A program made the translations under genes and the position numbers. Source: Clostridiales bacterium UBA5888 (GTDB lineage: Bacteria > Bacillota > Clostridia > Oscillospirales > Oscillospiraceae). From it: a stretch of DNA of 64,000 nt. Position 1 is the stretch's first letter. Each line of letters starts with the position of its first letter. The stretch covers positions 38,803 through 102,802 of the forward strand of contig DJEW01000039.1 in assembly GCA_002431965.1 (NCBI GenBank), in the 5' to 3' direction. The notes beneath the pieces were generated by a model. That model had not been told where the DNA came from, ran no database searches, and was given only the letters and a program-made list of their open reading frames with translations. Shown here piece after piece: positions 35,714 to 43,818 of this stretch.

Positions 35714-36436
35714 ATGCTTTGTAAACCGCAAATTCTCTTCCTGCGCGAGCATATTCTGTCCATCCTCGGCATTGCCCCTCCGCCGGTTTTTTACATCGGC
35801 GGCAGCGACACACTGCCGCCGCCCCTTCCCCGCGCCGACGAGGAGCGCGCGGTACGCTGCGCGGAGGAGGGCGATGAGGACGCGAAAAAGCTCCTCATCG
35901 AACATAACCTGCGTCTCGTGGTGTACATCTCCAAGCGCTTTGAAAACACCGGCGTCAACATTGAGGATCTCATCTCCATCGGCACGATCGGGCTTATAAA
36001 GGCGGTGAACACCTTCAATTCGTCAAAAAACATCAAGCTTGCCACCTATGCCTCGCGCTGCATCGAAAACGAGATCCTCATGTATCTGCGCAAGATAAGC
36101 TCTCAGCGCACGGAGATAAGCTTTGACGAGCCTCTCAACACCGACTGGGACGGAAACGAGCTTCTGCTTTCCGACATACTCGGCACGGACGAGGATGAAG
36201 TCGCCCGTCCGCTTGAGGACGATGCCGACCGGCAGATGCTCATGCAGGCGATCTCCACCCTCGGCGAGCGCGAGCGCAGCATCATCCTCATGCGCTTCGG
36301 TCTTTCCTCCGGGCACGAGTATACGCAAAAGCAGGTCGCCGACATTATGGGCATTTCCCAAAGCTATATAAGCCGCCTTGAAAAGCGCATTATAGAGCAG
36401 CTCCGCCGGGAGATAATGAAGCTTATGCAGGTATGA
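35714..36436 (+). CDS. sigE: Sporulation sigma factor SigE
   Basis: 240 residues with a short pro-sequence, region 2 (L-I-E-H-N-L-R-L-V-V-Y-I, I-S-I-G-T-I-G-L-I-K-A) and region 4 (Q-K-Q-V-A-D-I-M-G-I-S-Q-S-Y). It directs early mother-cell transcription. AAAGGAG lies six bases before the ATG at 35714. A terminator follows at once; the sigG gene that often comes next is not here. Confidence 0.97.
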   Translation: MLCKPQILFLREHILSILGIAPPPVFYIGGSDTLPPPLPRADEERAVRCAEEGDEDAKKLLIEHNLRLVVYISKRFENTGVNIEDLISIGTIGLIKAVNTFNSSKNIKLATYASRCIENEILMYLRKISSQRTEISFDEPLNTDWDGNELLLSDILGTDEDEVARPLEDDADRQMLMQAISTLGERERSIILMRFGLSSGHEYTQKQVADIMGISQSYISRLEKRIIEQLRREIMKLMQV

Positions 36437-36467
36437 AAAAAAACACCCTGACCGGGTGTTTTTTTTC
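36436..36467. terminator. Bidirectional terminator between sigE and the GT39-type gene
   Basis: AACACCC and GGGTGTT (36442-36448, 36454-36460) around TGACC, flanked by runs of eight A and eight T. It serves both convergent genes. Confidence 0.93.
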
Positions 36468-38043
36468 ATTGTTCCTTATATGCCACTATATATTTGCCTA
36501 TATGCTCAAACGTGAAGCCAGACTCCTCAAGTATGCCGAGGCTGTCCCCTTCCGGGATGATATAGGCAGCGTTATCCTCCGGTCTATAAGGGTCGTCCCA
36601 GAAGCGAAAGCGGTCAAAGCTCAGCACGTGAAGATACGCCGCAGGATAATAGAGATATTCCACCGTGTCGCGGAAGGTCGTGACGGGGGTCTTCGTATAG
36701 AAGAGCACCTTGGTGTAAAATTCATTCTCGTCGAGGTAGACAATGTCTCCCTTCTCGCAGGCGAGCGCCAGCGCATCCTCCAGCCCATATGAAAAGTGCG
36801 ACAAAAGCTCCTCATCCTGCGCATAATCCGTGAAGTAGTAGCTTTCAAATCCCACAAAAAGCACAAGATACACAGCCGCCAGCGCGCCCAGCACCGGCCG
36901 CCAGCTCAGCCTTGAAAGAAAGTACGCCCCCAGCGCCGCCATTATGACAAGCGGGATGAAAAGCATATTGAATCTTGTGACATTGCCCTTCATGAGGATG
37001 AGCTGCGGCAGGCACACGATGAGCTGCACCGGCAGCAGCGCCGCGCGGCAGAATTTTCGCCGGCGCGCCGCCGCAGCAAGCCGCGCGATACACCCCGCCA
37101 GCCCCAAAACCGCAAGCGGCATGGTGATGCGGTAGAAGAGTCCGTACCTTCTCGGGCTGCTCCATATCCAGCCGTCGTCCTGCTCGATGAAGATGGATTT
37201 GAATATCTCCAGCTTGCGCGCCTTCTCGTCGAAGGATATTTCCCCCGTGCGCATATAAAGAAGCTTCGGCACGGAGAAGAGCGGCGTTCGTATCTCGTCG
37301 ATATACCCATAATTGACAAGCAGAAACAGCAGCAGCGGCGCCGCCATCACAAAAAGGATGATCACGAACAGCGCCAGATGGCGGGTGAGCCTTATCTTCT
37401 TGTAAGCCATGCAGTAGATAAGCTGCACCGCGAGCATCACCGGCACATATATCCACACCGTCGCGTAGGTGTAAAGGCTCAGCCCGTACATCACCGCCGA
37501 CAGCGGCAGCAGCCGCGGATCGTCCAGCGCCGCAACGAAGAAATACAGCCCGAAGAGCAAAAAACCCGGTGCGAGATTGGACTCAAGCCCCCAGCGGGAC
37601 ATGATGATATGCCATGGGCAGATTGCGAGCATGAACATTGCAAAAAGCCCCGCCCGCTCGTTCACCGTCCGGCGCACAAGAAGATATGTCACCCATATGC
37701 TCAGACATGCGGCGATGAGCTGCGGCAGGCGTATCACCCACGGCTTGAGCCCGAAAACGGCGATAAACGGCATCATCAGGTACGTCTCAAGCGCGTTCAT
37801 GCCGCTGCCCCACGCCGTGAGGTACACGGGGTTATGGTATCCTGCCGTGTCTATGCCGTAGTTCATCAGCGCCCACGCCTCGTATCCCGCGAACGCCTCG
37901 TCCTGGTTTATCCCGTTCGGCACAAGTCCGAAGAGATACGCCCGCGCGAAAACGCCCATTGCGAGTATCAGCCAGAAGAGTGCGCGGCATGTGCCCCGGC
38001 GCGAGAAAAAGGCATTATATTTTCCTGTAAAATTTTCGAGCAT
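36466..38043 (-). CDS. GT39/PMT-type membrane glycosyltransferase
   Basis: 525 residues with about ten membrane helices and a C-terminal soluble part. The first loop carries N-Q-D-E-A-F, the acidic pair typical of ArnT/PMT-type enzymes that use lipid-linked sugars. Function is inferred: transfer of a sugar from a polyprenyl-phosphate donor to a surface acceptor. GGAG lies six bases before the ATG. It is expressed alone from its own promoter. Confidence 0.8.
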   Translation of the reverse strand: MLENFTGKYNAFFSRRGTCRALFWLILAMGVFARAYLFGLVPNGINQDEAFAGYEAWALMNYGIDTAGYHNPVYLTAWGSGMNALETYLMMPFIAVFGLKPWVIRLPQLIAACLSIWVTYLLVRRTVNERAGLFAMFMLAICPWHIIMSRWGLESNLAPGFLLFGLYFFVAALDDPRLLPLSAVMYGLSLYTYATVWIYVPVMLAVQLIYCMAYKKIRLTRHLALFVIILFVMAAPLLLFLLVNYGYIDEIRTPLFSVPKLLYMRTGEISFDEKARKLEIFKSIFIEQDDGWIWSSPRRYGLFYRITMPLAVLGLAGCIARLAAAARRRKFCRAALLPVQLIVCLPQLILMKGNVTRFNMLFIPLVIMAALGAYFLSRLSWRPVLGALAAVYLVLFVGFESYYFTDYAQDEELLSHFSYGLEDALALACEKGDIVYLDENEFYTKVLFYTKTPVTTFRDTVEYLYYPAAYLHVLSFDRFRFWDDPYRPEDNAAYIIPEGDSLGILEESGFTFEHIGKYIVAYKEQ

Positions 38044-38075
38044 AGACCACTCCGGTTAAAAGTTTTTATATCGGG

Positions 38076-38104
38076 ATTATACTCCATGTGCCGCGGCAAT
38101 GCAA
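38076..38104 (-). promoter_or_regulatory. Promoter of the GT39-type gene
   Basis: TTGCAT (38099-38104), 17-bp spacer, TATAAT (38076-38081) on the minus strand. Confidence 0.78.
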
Positions 38105-38128
38105 CATCACGTTATTCACAGCTTTGAA

Positions 38129-38157
38129 TTGAACTTTTCTGACAGATATGGTATGCT
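38129..38157 (+). promoter_or_regulatory. Promoter of the BMP-like/phosphoesterase pair
   Basis: TTGAAC (38129-38134), 17-bp spacer, TATGCT (38152-38157), giving a leader of about 100 nt that contains hairpin repeat B. Confidence 0.7.
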
Positions 38158-38207
38158 GGCACTGTTCAGGATGTAAATGTTATAATATGAGGCGCATCGC
38201 ATAATGC

Positions 38208-38244
38208 GGCAGATGCCGCTGGCGTATTGTGCGGTGCTGCCCTG
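38208..38244. repeat. Hairpin repeat copy B
   Basis: GGCA (38208-38211) pairs with TGCC (38238-38241), and an inner CCGC/GCGG arm encloses the loop. From 38213 it matches copy A at 28 of 32 bases, in the same orientation relative to the downstream gene. Confidence 0.75.
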
Positions 38245-38262
38245 AAATGCAGGAGGCAGACC

Positions 38263-40212
38263 ATGAGCCGGCAGGAAGCGCTTGATCAATACGCCCGCGC
38301 GCTGCGCGCGGGGCAGAAATATTATAAAGCCGCAGTAAGCCGCGGCGGCTACCCGTACCCGCTCGTGCTGGACGATATTCTTGACGAGACGGCAATAGCC
38401 GGCCGGGCGAGCATAGGGCTTGTGAACATCCCCTCGGAGCTTATCGTCGGGACGAAGACAGCCGGGCGCGTGTCCGCGCTGGCGGGAAATTTCATGCCGC
38501 TTCTGGATGAGGCGACGGAGTTTGCCGCAAAGTGGATAAGCCTGTGCGAGGCGCACCTGAGCGAGGAAGGCATACGCGACCCCATCAAATGCTTCGAGTA
38601 TATGGGCAAATTCTATGTGCAGGAGGGCAACAAGCGCGTCAGCGTCCTCAAAAGCTACGACGCGCCCGCCATTCCCGGCTCTGTCACGCGCATAGTGCCG
38701 GAATATTCCGCCGACCATGAGGTGCAGGTATACTACGAGTTCATGCACTTTTATCAGCTCTCCAGGCTCTACACCGTCTCATTCCGCCACCGCGGGCAGT
38801 ACGCGCGTCTTCAGGCGCTGCTCGGCTTTGACGACGACCATATCTGGACGGACAGCGAGCGGCTGAGCTTTTCCGCCGGTTTTTCGCACTTCCGGCAGGC
38901 ATACGACAGGCTCAACACCGAGCGTCTGGACGTGACGGCGGCGGAGGCACTGCTGGTCTGGCTTCAGGTGTACCCCTTCTCCGAGATAAAGGAGCACACC
39001 CAGCCTGAGCTTGCAAAAACCATCACCGCAATATGGTCGGACATAAAGGCGCTCACCGAGTCGCACCCTATCGAGGTCAGCACAGAGCCGGAGGAGCACA
39101 GCAAAGGCTTTCTCTCCAAGCTGATAAGCGCGGCGCATCCGGAGCATCTGAGCGTCGCTTTCATCTATGCCTACGACCCTCAGCGCAGCGCATGGACGCT
39201 CGCGCACGATCACGGGCGCAGATACCTTGAGGAGCGTCTGCCGGGCAAGGTGAGCGTTAAGGTCTTCCCCGCCTACAACGGCGATTTTTATGGTGCGATG
39301 ACCGATGCCGTCAATGAAGGCGCGCAGGTCATATTCGCCACGACGCCGCACATGATCGACGCCTGCCGCCGCGTCGCGGCGGAGCACAGCGGCGTAAAGG
39401 TGCTCAACTGCGCGCTCTCCCTGCCGTACACGGGCGTGCGGATGTACTATGCGCGCATATACGAGGGCAAATTCATCACCGGCGCCATCGCCGGGGCTAT
39501 GGCGGAGAGCGATACCGTCGGGTATATCTCCAATTATCCCATCTTCGGCGTGCCGGCAAGTGTGAACGCCTTTGCACTCGGCGTGCGTCTGACAAATCCC
39601 CGGGCGCGCGTGAAGCTGCGCTGGACGTGCACCCCCGGCGATCCTCTGGCGGATTTTCTCTCGGAGGGCGTCACAGTCATCTCCAACCGCGACGCCACCA
39701 ACCCCGTCAAGGCTCACTGGGCGCTGGAATGGGGCACGTATAAGCTTGAGCCTGACGGCTCGATGCTGCCGCTGGCAGCGCCGTGCTGGCACTGGGGTCG
39801 GTTTTATGAGAAAGTCATAAAAAGCATATTCTCCGGCGGCTGGGGCGACGCGCCCGACAGCCGCGCCATCAACTACTGGTGGGGCATGGACAGCGGCGTT
39901 ATCGACGTGCAGCTCAGCCCCGAGCTGCCCGACGGCGTGCACACGCTGGCGGATATACTGAAAAAGGGTCTCGTAAGCGGCGCTGTCTCCCCGTTCTCCA
40001 CGCGCATCGTCGATCAGAACGGCATTCTTCGCTGCGACGGGGAGCACGAGCTGAGCGCGGAGGAGATAATGAAAATGGACTGGCTTTGCGATAATGTGGA
40101 CGGCGCTCTGCCGGACTTTGATTCGCTTCTGCCGCGCTCTCAGGGGCTCGTGCGGCTGCTGGGCATATACAGAAATAATCTCCCGCCGGAAAAGGAGGCG
40201 AAGCAGCTTTGA
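38263..40212 (+). CDS. Cytosolic BMP-like protein with ParB-like N-terminal region
   Basis: 649 residues with no signal peptide. Residues about 116-146 (F-Y-V-Q-E-G-N-K-R-V-S-V-L-K) resemble a ParB/sulfiredoxin-like motif; V-N-I-P-S-E-L-I-V-G-T-K-T-A-G-R precedes it. From about 300 a BMP/PnrA-like periplasmic-binding fold follows (L-S-V-A-F-I-Y-A-Y-D-P, A-Q-V-I-F-A-T-T-P-H-M, T-G-A-I-A-G-A-M-A). BMP domains normally bind nucleosides outside the cell, so a cytosolic version suggests a sensor or regulator. AGGAGG lies six bases before the ATG. The phosphoesterase gene overlaps its stop codon, which suggests the two proteins work together. Confidence 0.72.
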   Translation: MSRQEALDQYARALRAGQKYYKAAVSRGGYPYPLVLDDILDETAIAGRASIGLVNIPSELIVGTKTAGRVSALAGNFMPLLDEATEFAAKWISLCEAHLSEEGIRDPIKCFEYMGKFYVQEGNKRVSVLKSYDAPAIPGSVTRIVPEYSADHEVQVYYEFMHFYQLSRLYTVSFRHRGQYARLQALLGFDDDHIWTDSERLSFSAGFSHFRQAYDRLNTERLDVTAAEALLVWLQVYPFSEIKEHTQPELAKTITAIWSDIKALTESHPIEVSTEPEEHSKGFLSKLISAAHPEHLSVAFIYAYDPQRSAWTLAHDHGRRYLEERLPGKVSVKVFPAYNGDFYGAMTDAVNEGAQVIFATTPHMIDACRRVAAEHSGVKVLNCALSLPYTGVRMYYARIYEGKFITGAIAGAMAESDTVGYISNYPIFGVPASVNAFALGVRLTNPRARVKLRWTCTPGDPLADFLSEGVTVISNRDATNPVKAHWALEWGTYKLEPDGSMLPLAAPCWHWGRFYEKVIKSIFSGGWGDAPDSRAINYWWGMDSGVIDVQLSPELPDGVHTLADILKKGLVSGAVSPFSTRIVDQNGILRCDGEHELSAEEIMKMDWLCDNVDGALPDFDSLLPRSQGLVRLLGIYRNNLPPEKEAKQL

Positions 40213-40811
40213 AGATCCTCACCGTATCTGACGAGGAAAGCCCGTATCTCTGGGATTATTATAAGCCCGGGCGGCTTGCCGGGATCGATCTCATCCTCTC
40301 CGCGGGCGATCTCAGGGCAAGCTATCTGACTTTTCTTGTCACGATGTCAAACCGCCCGCTTCTATACGTGCACGGCAACCACGACGGCTCTTACGCCGTC
40401 AATCCGCCTGAGGGCTGCGACTCGGTAGACGACAGGCTCGTCACCGTGAACGGTCTGCGCATTCTCGGCCTCGGCGGCAGCCAGATGTACTCGCGCGGTC
40501 CTCATCAGTATACAGAGCGCCAGATGCAGCGGCGCATACAGCGCCTTTCGCTGAAAATACGGCTCGCGGGCGGCGTGGACATCGTGCTGGCGCATGCGCC
40601 GGTGCGCGGCTACGGCGATGAGGACAATATCACCCACCGCGGCTTTGAGGCGTTCATCCCGCTTCTGGACAAGTACCGTCCGCGCTACTTCATCCACGGG
40701 CACGTCCACAAAAGCTACGCCGGCGCTTCGTTTGAGCGCGTGCGCCGTTATGGCGGCACGCTGCTCATCAACGCATCCGAGCGCTACATACTCGATACGG
40801 ACGTGCTTTAA
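40209..40811 (+). CDS. Calcineurin-like metallophosphoesterase
   Basis: 200 residues. S-A-G-D-L-R, Y-V-H-G-N-H-D-G, A-H-A-P-V-R-G and I-H-G-H-V-H-K are the metal-binding motifs of the family. The first motif (normally D-x-H) reads S-D-E-E-S here, so the first metal site may be altered. The start is a TTG overlapping the stop of the BMP-like gene (TTGA), with AAGGAGG ten bases upstream; translational coupling is likely. The substrate is unknown; the partner hints at a nucleotide or nucleoside phosphate. Confidence 0.82.
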   Translation: MKILTVSDEESPYLWDYYKPGRLAGIDLILSAGDLRASYLTFLVTMSNRPLLYVHGNHDGSYAVNPPEGCDSVDDRLVTVNGLRILGLGGSQMYSRGPHQYTERQMQRRIQRLSLKIRLAGGVDIVLAHAPVRGYGDEDNITHRGFEAFIPLLDKYRPRYFIHGHVHKSYAGASFERVRRYGGTLLINASERYILDTDVL

Positions 40812-40818
40812 AGCGCAA

Positions 40819-40844
40819 ACATCCCCCGGAAACCCGGGGGATGT
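40819..40844. terminator. Terminator of the BMP-like/phosphoesterase operon
   Basis: ACATCCCCCGG (40819-40829) pairs with CCGGGGGATGT (40834-40844) around AAAC, followed by GCTTTT. It may also stop transcripts coming from the convergent opp operon. Confidence 0.85.
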
Positions 40845-40885
40845 GCTTTTATATGATACTTTATGCCGTAATGCTTCCGACAGCA

Positions 40886-42640
40886 TCATTCAACGCGGCC
40901 GAACTGGCAGTCGTTGTTGCCGGAGGTGGTGATCCACATCTCGAGCATGTTGATGGGGTCGTTGAAGTCGGCAAGCCAGCCTTCGCGCGCGAAGTCAAAG
41001 TTGCCGGCCTTGCGCTCTTCGAGGAAGACGTTCCAGTCAACGGACTGGATGGTCATCTGGATGCCGAGAGCGGCGAAGTCCTGCTGCATGGACTCGGCGA
41101 CTGCGACGTGTCCGGTGCCGTTGTTGGTGAGATACTCAACAGAAATGGGCGTCTCGTCGGAGAGCATGCCGTCCTCGTCGAACTTGTAGCCGGCAGCCTT
41201 CAGCAGGGTGCGGGCTTCCTCAAGAGTGCCCTCGTAATCGTCGTTGATTGCGTAGGGATCGAAGTAGCCCTGATCGACGACCTCGGTCTTGAAGATGCCG
41301 CCGTTGCCGTCAGCCATGCCGTAGGGAATGAATGCGTTCGCGGGGAGCTGACCGCACTGGGCGATGTTCTCCACGATGTAGTCGCGGTCAACAAGGATGT
41401 TGAACGCCTTGCGCATGCAGGCTGCCTGCTCGGGGGTCTTGTCGGCGAACAGCTCGCTCTTGCAGTTGAACGCGGCGTAGTAGGTGCCGAGGTTATCGAC
41501 AATGTAAAACTCGGGAGTGCCGATGAGACCTGCGATCTCGTCGGTGGGAACGGTGTCGATCATATCGACGTCGCCGGCATTGTAGGCGGCGAAGATTGCG
41601 GTGTCGTCAGCGGAGAGCATGAACTCAAGCTTCTCAACCTTGACGTTGTCAGCGCCGTACCAGTACGGGTTCTTCTCATAGGTCATGGAGACGTCGTGAT
41701 CCCATGCGGTGCAGACGAACGGACCGTTGCTGACAAAGCCCGCATCCTGGCACCATGCGCCGGGAGAGGTCTCCCAGTCGGTTGCCGCCTCGACGGAGGA
41801 CTGCTTTACGGGGAAGAAGGTGGGGAACGCCATGAGGTCTTCAATGTAAGCGCAGGGGGCGCTGAGAGTGAAGGTAAGGGTGGTGGCGTCGGTCGCGGTG
41901 ACGGCGAGGTCATCGGGGTAGCCGGCAAAGCTCTGGAACATGTAGCCGTAGTCTGCGGCAGTCTTGGTGGCGGCTGCGCGCTTCCAGGAATACTCGAAGT
42001 CCGCAGCGGTCAGGTCGGAGCCGTCGCTCCACTTGAGACCGTCGCGCAGGGTGACGGTGAAGGTCAGCCCGTCGTCGGAGACGGTGTAGCCGGTGGCGCA
42101 GGCAGGCTCGGTCTTGCCGTCTGCGTTGTAGGTGTAAAGACCGGAGAAGCTTGCGGCAGCGAGGCACGCGCCGTCAACGGAGCTGTTGAGCGCGGGGTCG
42201 AGGTACGCAGGCTCGGAAGCGAGGTTGAGGCGGAACGTGTCGGAGCCGTTGTTCATGGTAACGTTCTGGAAGAACTTCGTGCCGAACACGTTGGAGTACA
42301 TGCCGTCAACATAGTCCTTGAGCATGTACAGGTCGTTGTAGTAGTAGAAAGGCAGGATGCAGAAGTTGGACATGAGGATGTCCTCCGCGTCGTGCATCAT
42401 CTCGGTGCGCTTGGCAAAGTCGGTCTCTGCCTTGATGTCGGCGATGAGCTGATCGTACTGATCCCAGTCATTCAGCGGATCGATGAATGCGTCGCTGACA
42501 AGCTCGGACGCATCGGGGGTCTCCTCTTCGGCGGTGTCTGCCGCAGGAGCTTCGGTTGCCGCAGGAGCGGCGCTCTGTCCGCAGGCGCACAGTGCGAACA
42601 CCATGACCAGCGCAAGAAGCAGTGCTAGTAGTTTTTTCAT
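40886..42640 (-). CDS. Oligopeptide-binding lipoprotein (SBP_bac_5), apparently circularly permuted
   Basis: 584 residues. The signal ends at L-C-A-C-G (Cys20), then an Ala/Thr/Glu linker. Residues about 58-131 carry the family's normal C-terminal end: W-D-Q-Y-D-Q-L-I, A-K-R-T-E-M-M-H-D-A-E-D-I-L-M and I-L-P-F-Y-Y-Y-N-D-L-Y-M. The usual N-terminal part starts near 134 (F-R-L-N-L-A-S-E-P-A-Y-L-D-P-A) and continues through L-K-W-S-D-G-S-D-L-T to D-P-I-N-M-L-E-M-W, then stops about ten residues on, where that tail normally begins. The whole fold seems present in permuted order. It is the last gene of the opp operon. A GGAGG site precedes the ATG. The 140 bp upstream show no clear promoter or terminator. 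Confidence 0.82.
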   Translation of the reverse strand: MKKLLALLLALVMVFALCACGQSAAPAATEAPAADTAEEETPDASELVSDAFIDPLNDWDQYDQLIADIKAETDFAKRTEMMHDAEDILMSNFCILPFYYYNDLYMLKDYVDGMYSNVFGTKFFQNVTMNNGSDTFRLNLASEPAYLDPALNSSVDGACLAAASFSGLYTYNADGKTEPACATGYTVSDDGLTFTVTLRDGLKWSDGSDLTAADFEYSWKRAAATKTAADYGYMFQSFAGYPDDLAVTATDATTLTFTLSAPCAYIEDLMAFPTFFPVKQSSVEAATDWETSPGAWCQDAGFVSNGPFVCTAWDHDVSMTYEKNPYWYGADNVKVEKLEFMLSADDTAIFAAYNAGDVDMIDTVPTDEIAGLIGTPEFYIVDNLGTYYAAFNCKSELFADKTPEQAACMRKAFNILVDRDYIVENIAQCGQLPANAFIPYGMADGNGGIFKTEVVDQGYFDPYAINDDYEGTLEEARTLLKAAGYKFDEDGMLSDETPISVEYLTNNGTGHVAVAESMQQDFAALGIQMTIQSVDWNVFLEERKAGNFDFAREGWLADFNDPINMLEMWITTSGNNDCQFGRVE

Positions 42641-42780
42641 GTTTTTCCTCCTTTTTGTTTTATACCGACCCTCTTTCCGTTGAGCATCGGCACTAAATCT
42701 CTCTCGCTCTTTCCCTCCTCACTCTCGCGTTGCGGGGAAACGGGCTTGAAAGAGATCTAACATTTCCGTGCGCCGCGTCC

Positions 42781-43818
42781 TTATTTATTCAGGCACGCGA
42801 CGAAGTGACCGCCGCCGCGGTCTGTGAGCGGGGGGCATTCCGCGGCGCACTGCTCCGTGGCATAGCGGCAGCGGGTGCGGAACGGGCAGCCGGACGGCAT
42901 ATTCAGCGGGCTTGGCACGTCGCCCGTCAGCACTATGCGCTGGCGCGAGCGCGCGATCTCCGGGTCGGGGATCGGCACGGCGGAAAGCAGCGACTGCGTA
43001 TACGGGTGGACAGGGTGGTCGTTGAGCTCGTCCGCATCCGCGATCTCCACGATGCGCCCCAGGTACATGACGGCGATGCGCCGGGAGATATGGTGCACGA
43101 CCAGAAGATCGTGCGCGATGAAAAGGTACGCCACGCCAAGCTTCTCCTGAAGCTCCTCGAACATATTGATGACCTGCGCCTGAATGGAGACGTCCAGCGC
43201 CGAGACCGGCTCGTCGCAGACGATGAACTTCGGATCGACCGCGAGCGCGCGGGCGATGCCGATGCGCTGGCGCTGTCCGCCGGAAAATTCGTGGGCATAG
43301 CGCGTTGCGTGCTCGGAGTTGAGCCCGACAAGCTCCATCAGCTCAAGTATTTTCTCGCGCCGCTCCCTGCGGTTGGAATAAAGGCGGTGCACATCCAGCG
43401 GCTCTCCGATGATGTCCTCGACCGTCATGCGCGGGTCGAGCGAGGAATACGGATCCTGAAAGACCATCTGCATCTTGCGGCGGTAGGGCAGCATGTTCGC
43501 GTGCACCTTTTTGCCCATGACGGGCTTTCCGTTCGCGTCGAGTAACGGTTTTCCGTTTGCATCGTACTGCTCGCCGCTGTCAAAGATAACGTCCCCGTCG
43601 AAGGTCACGCGCCCGGCGGTCGGGGTGTAAAGCTGCAAAAGCGTGCGCCCGACGGTCGTCTTGCCGCAGCCGGACTCACCCACGAGACCCAGCGTCTCTC
43701 CCTGACCGATGGTAAAGGAGACGTCATCGACCGCCTTGAGCGGCACCGTCCTGCCGAAGCCGGCGTTTATGGGGAAATACTGCTTGAGATGCTCAACGCG
43801 CAGCAATTCACCGCTCAT
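42781..43818 (-). CDS. oppF: Oligopeptide ABC transporter ATPase OppF
   Basis: 345 residues. Walker A G-E-S-G-C-G-K-T-T, signature F-S-G-G-Q-R-Q-R-I, Walker B F-I-V-C-D-E-P, and the C-terminal oligo_HPY cysteine region (S-G-C-P-F-R-T-R-C). It includes an extra loop after strand 2 (about 88-112) compared with most OppF. It overlaps oppD by 4 bp (ATGA). Confidence 0.94.
   Translation of the reverse strand: MSGELLRVEHLKQYFPINAGFGRTVPLKAVDDVSFTIGQGETLGLVGESGCGKTTVGRTLLQLYTPTAGRVTFDGDVIFDSGEQYDANGKPLLDANGKPVMGKKVHANMLPYRRKMQMVFQDPYSSLDPRMTVEDIIGEPLDVHRLYSNRRERREKILELMELVGLNSEHATRYAHEFSGGQRQRIGIARALAVDPKFIVCDEPVSALDVSIQAQVINMFEELQEKLGVAYLFIAHDLLVVHHISRRIAVMYLGRIVEIADADELNDHPVHPYTQSLLSAVPIPDPEIARSRQRIVLTGDVPSPLNMPSGCPFRTRCRYATEQCAAECPPLTDRGGGHFVACLNK

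Noticed and set aside
40841..42628. Long open frame on the plus strand opposite the oligopeptide-binding gene
   Set aside because: It is antisense to a clear lipoprotein gene, has valine/glycine-rich composition from codon complementarity and no domain.
40886..42640. Explanation of the permuted oligopeptide-binding gene by a frameshift or truncation
   Set aside because: The frame is open from a normal lipoprotein signal to the stop, total length is normal for the family, and both ends carry well-conserved motifs; a simple frameshift would not move the end to the front. Misassembly cannot be excluded without reads.
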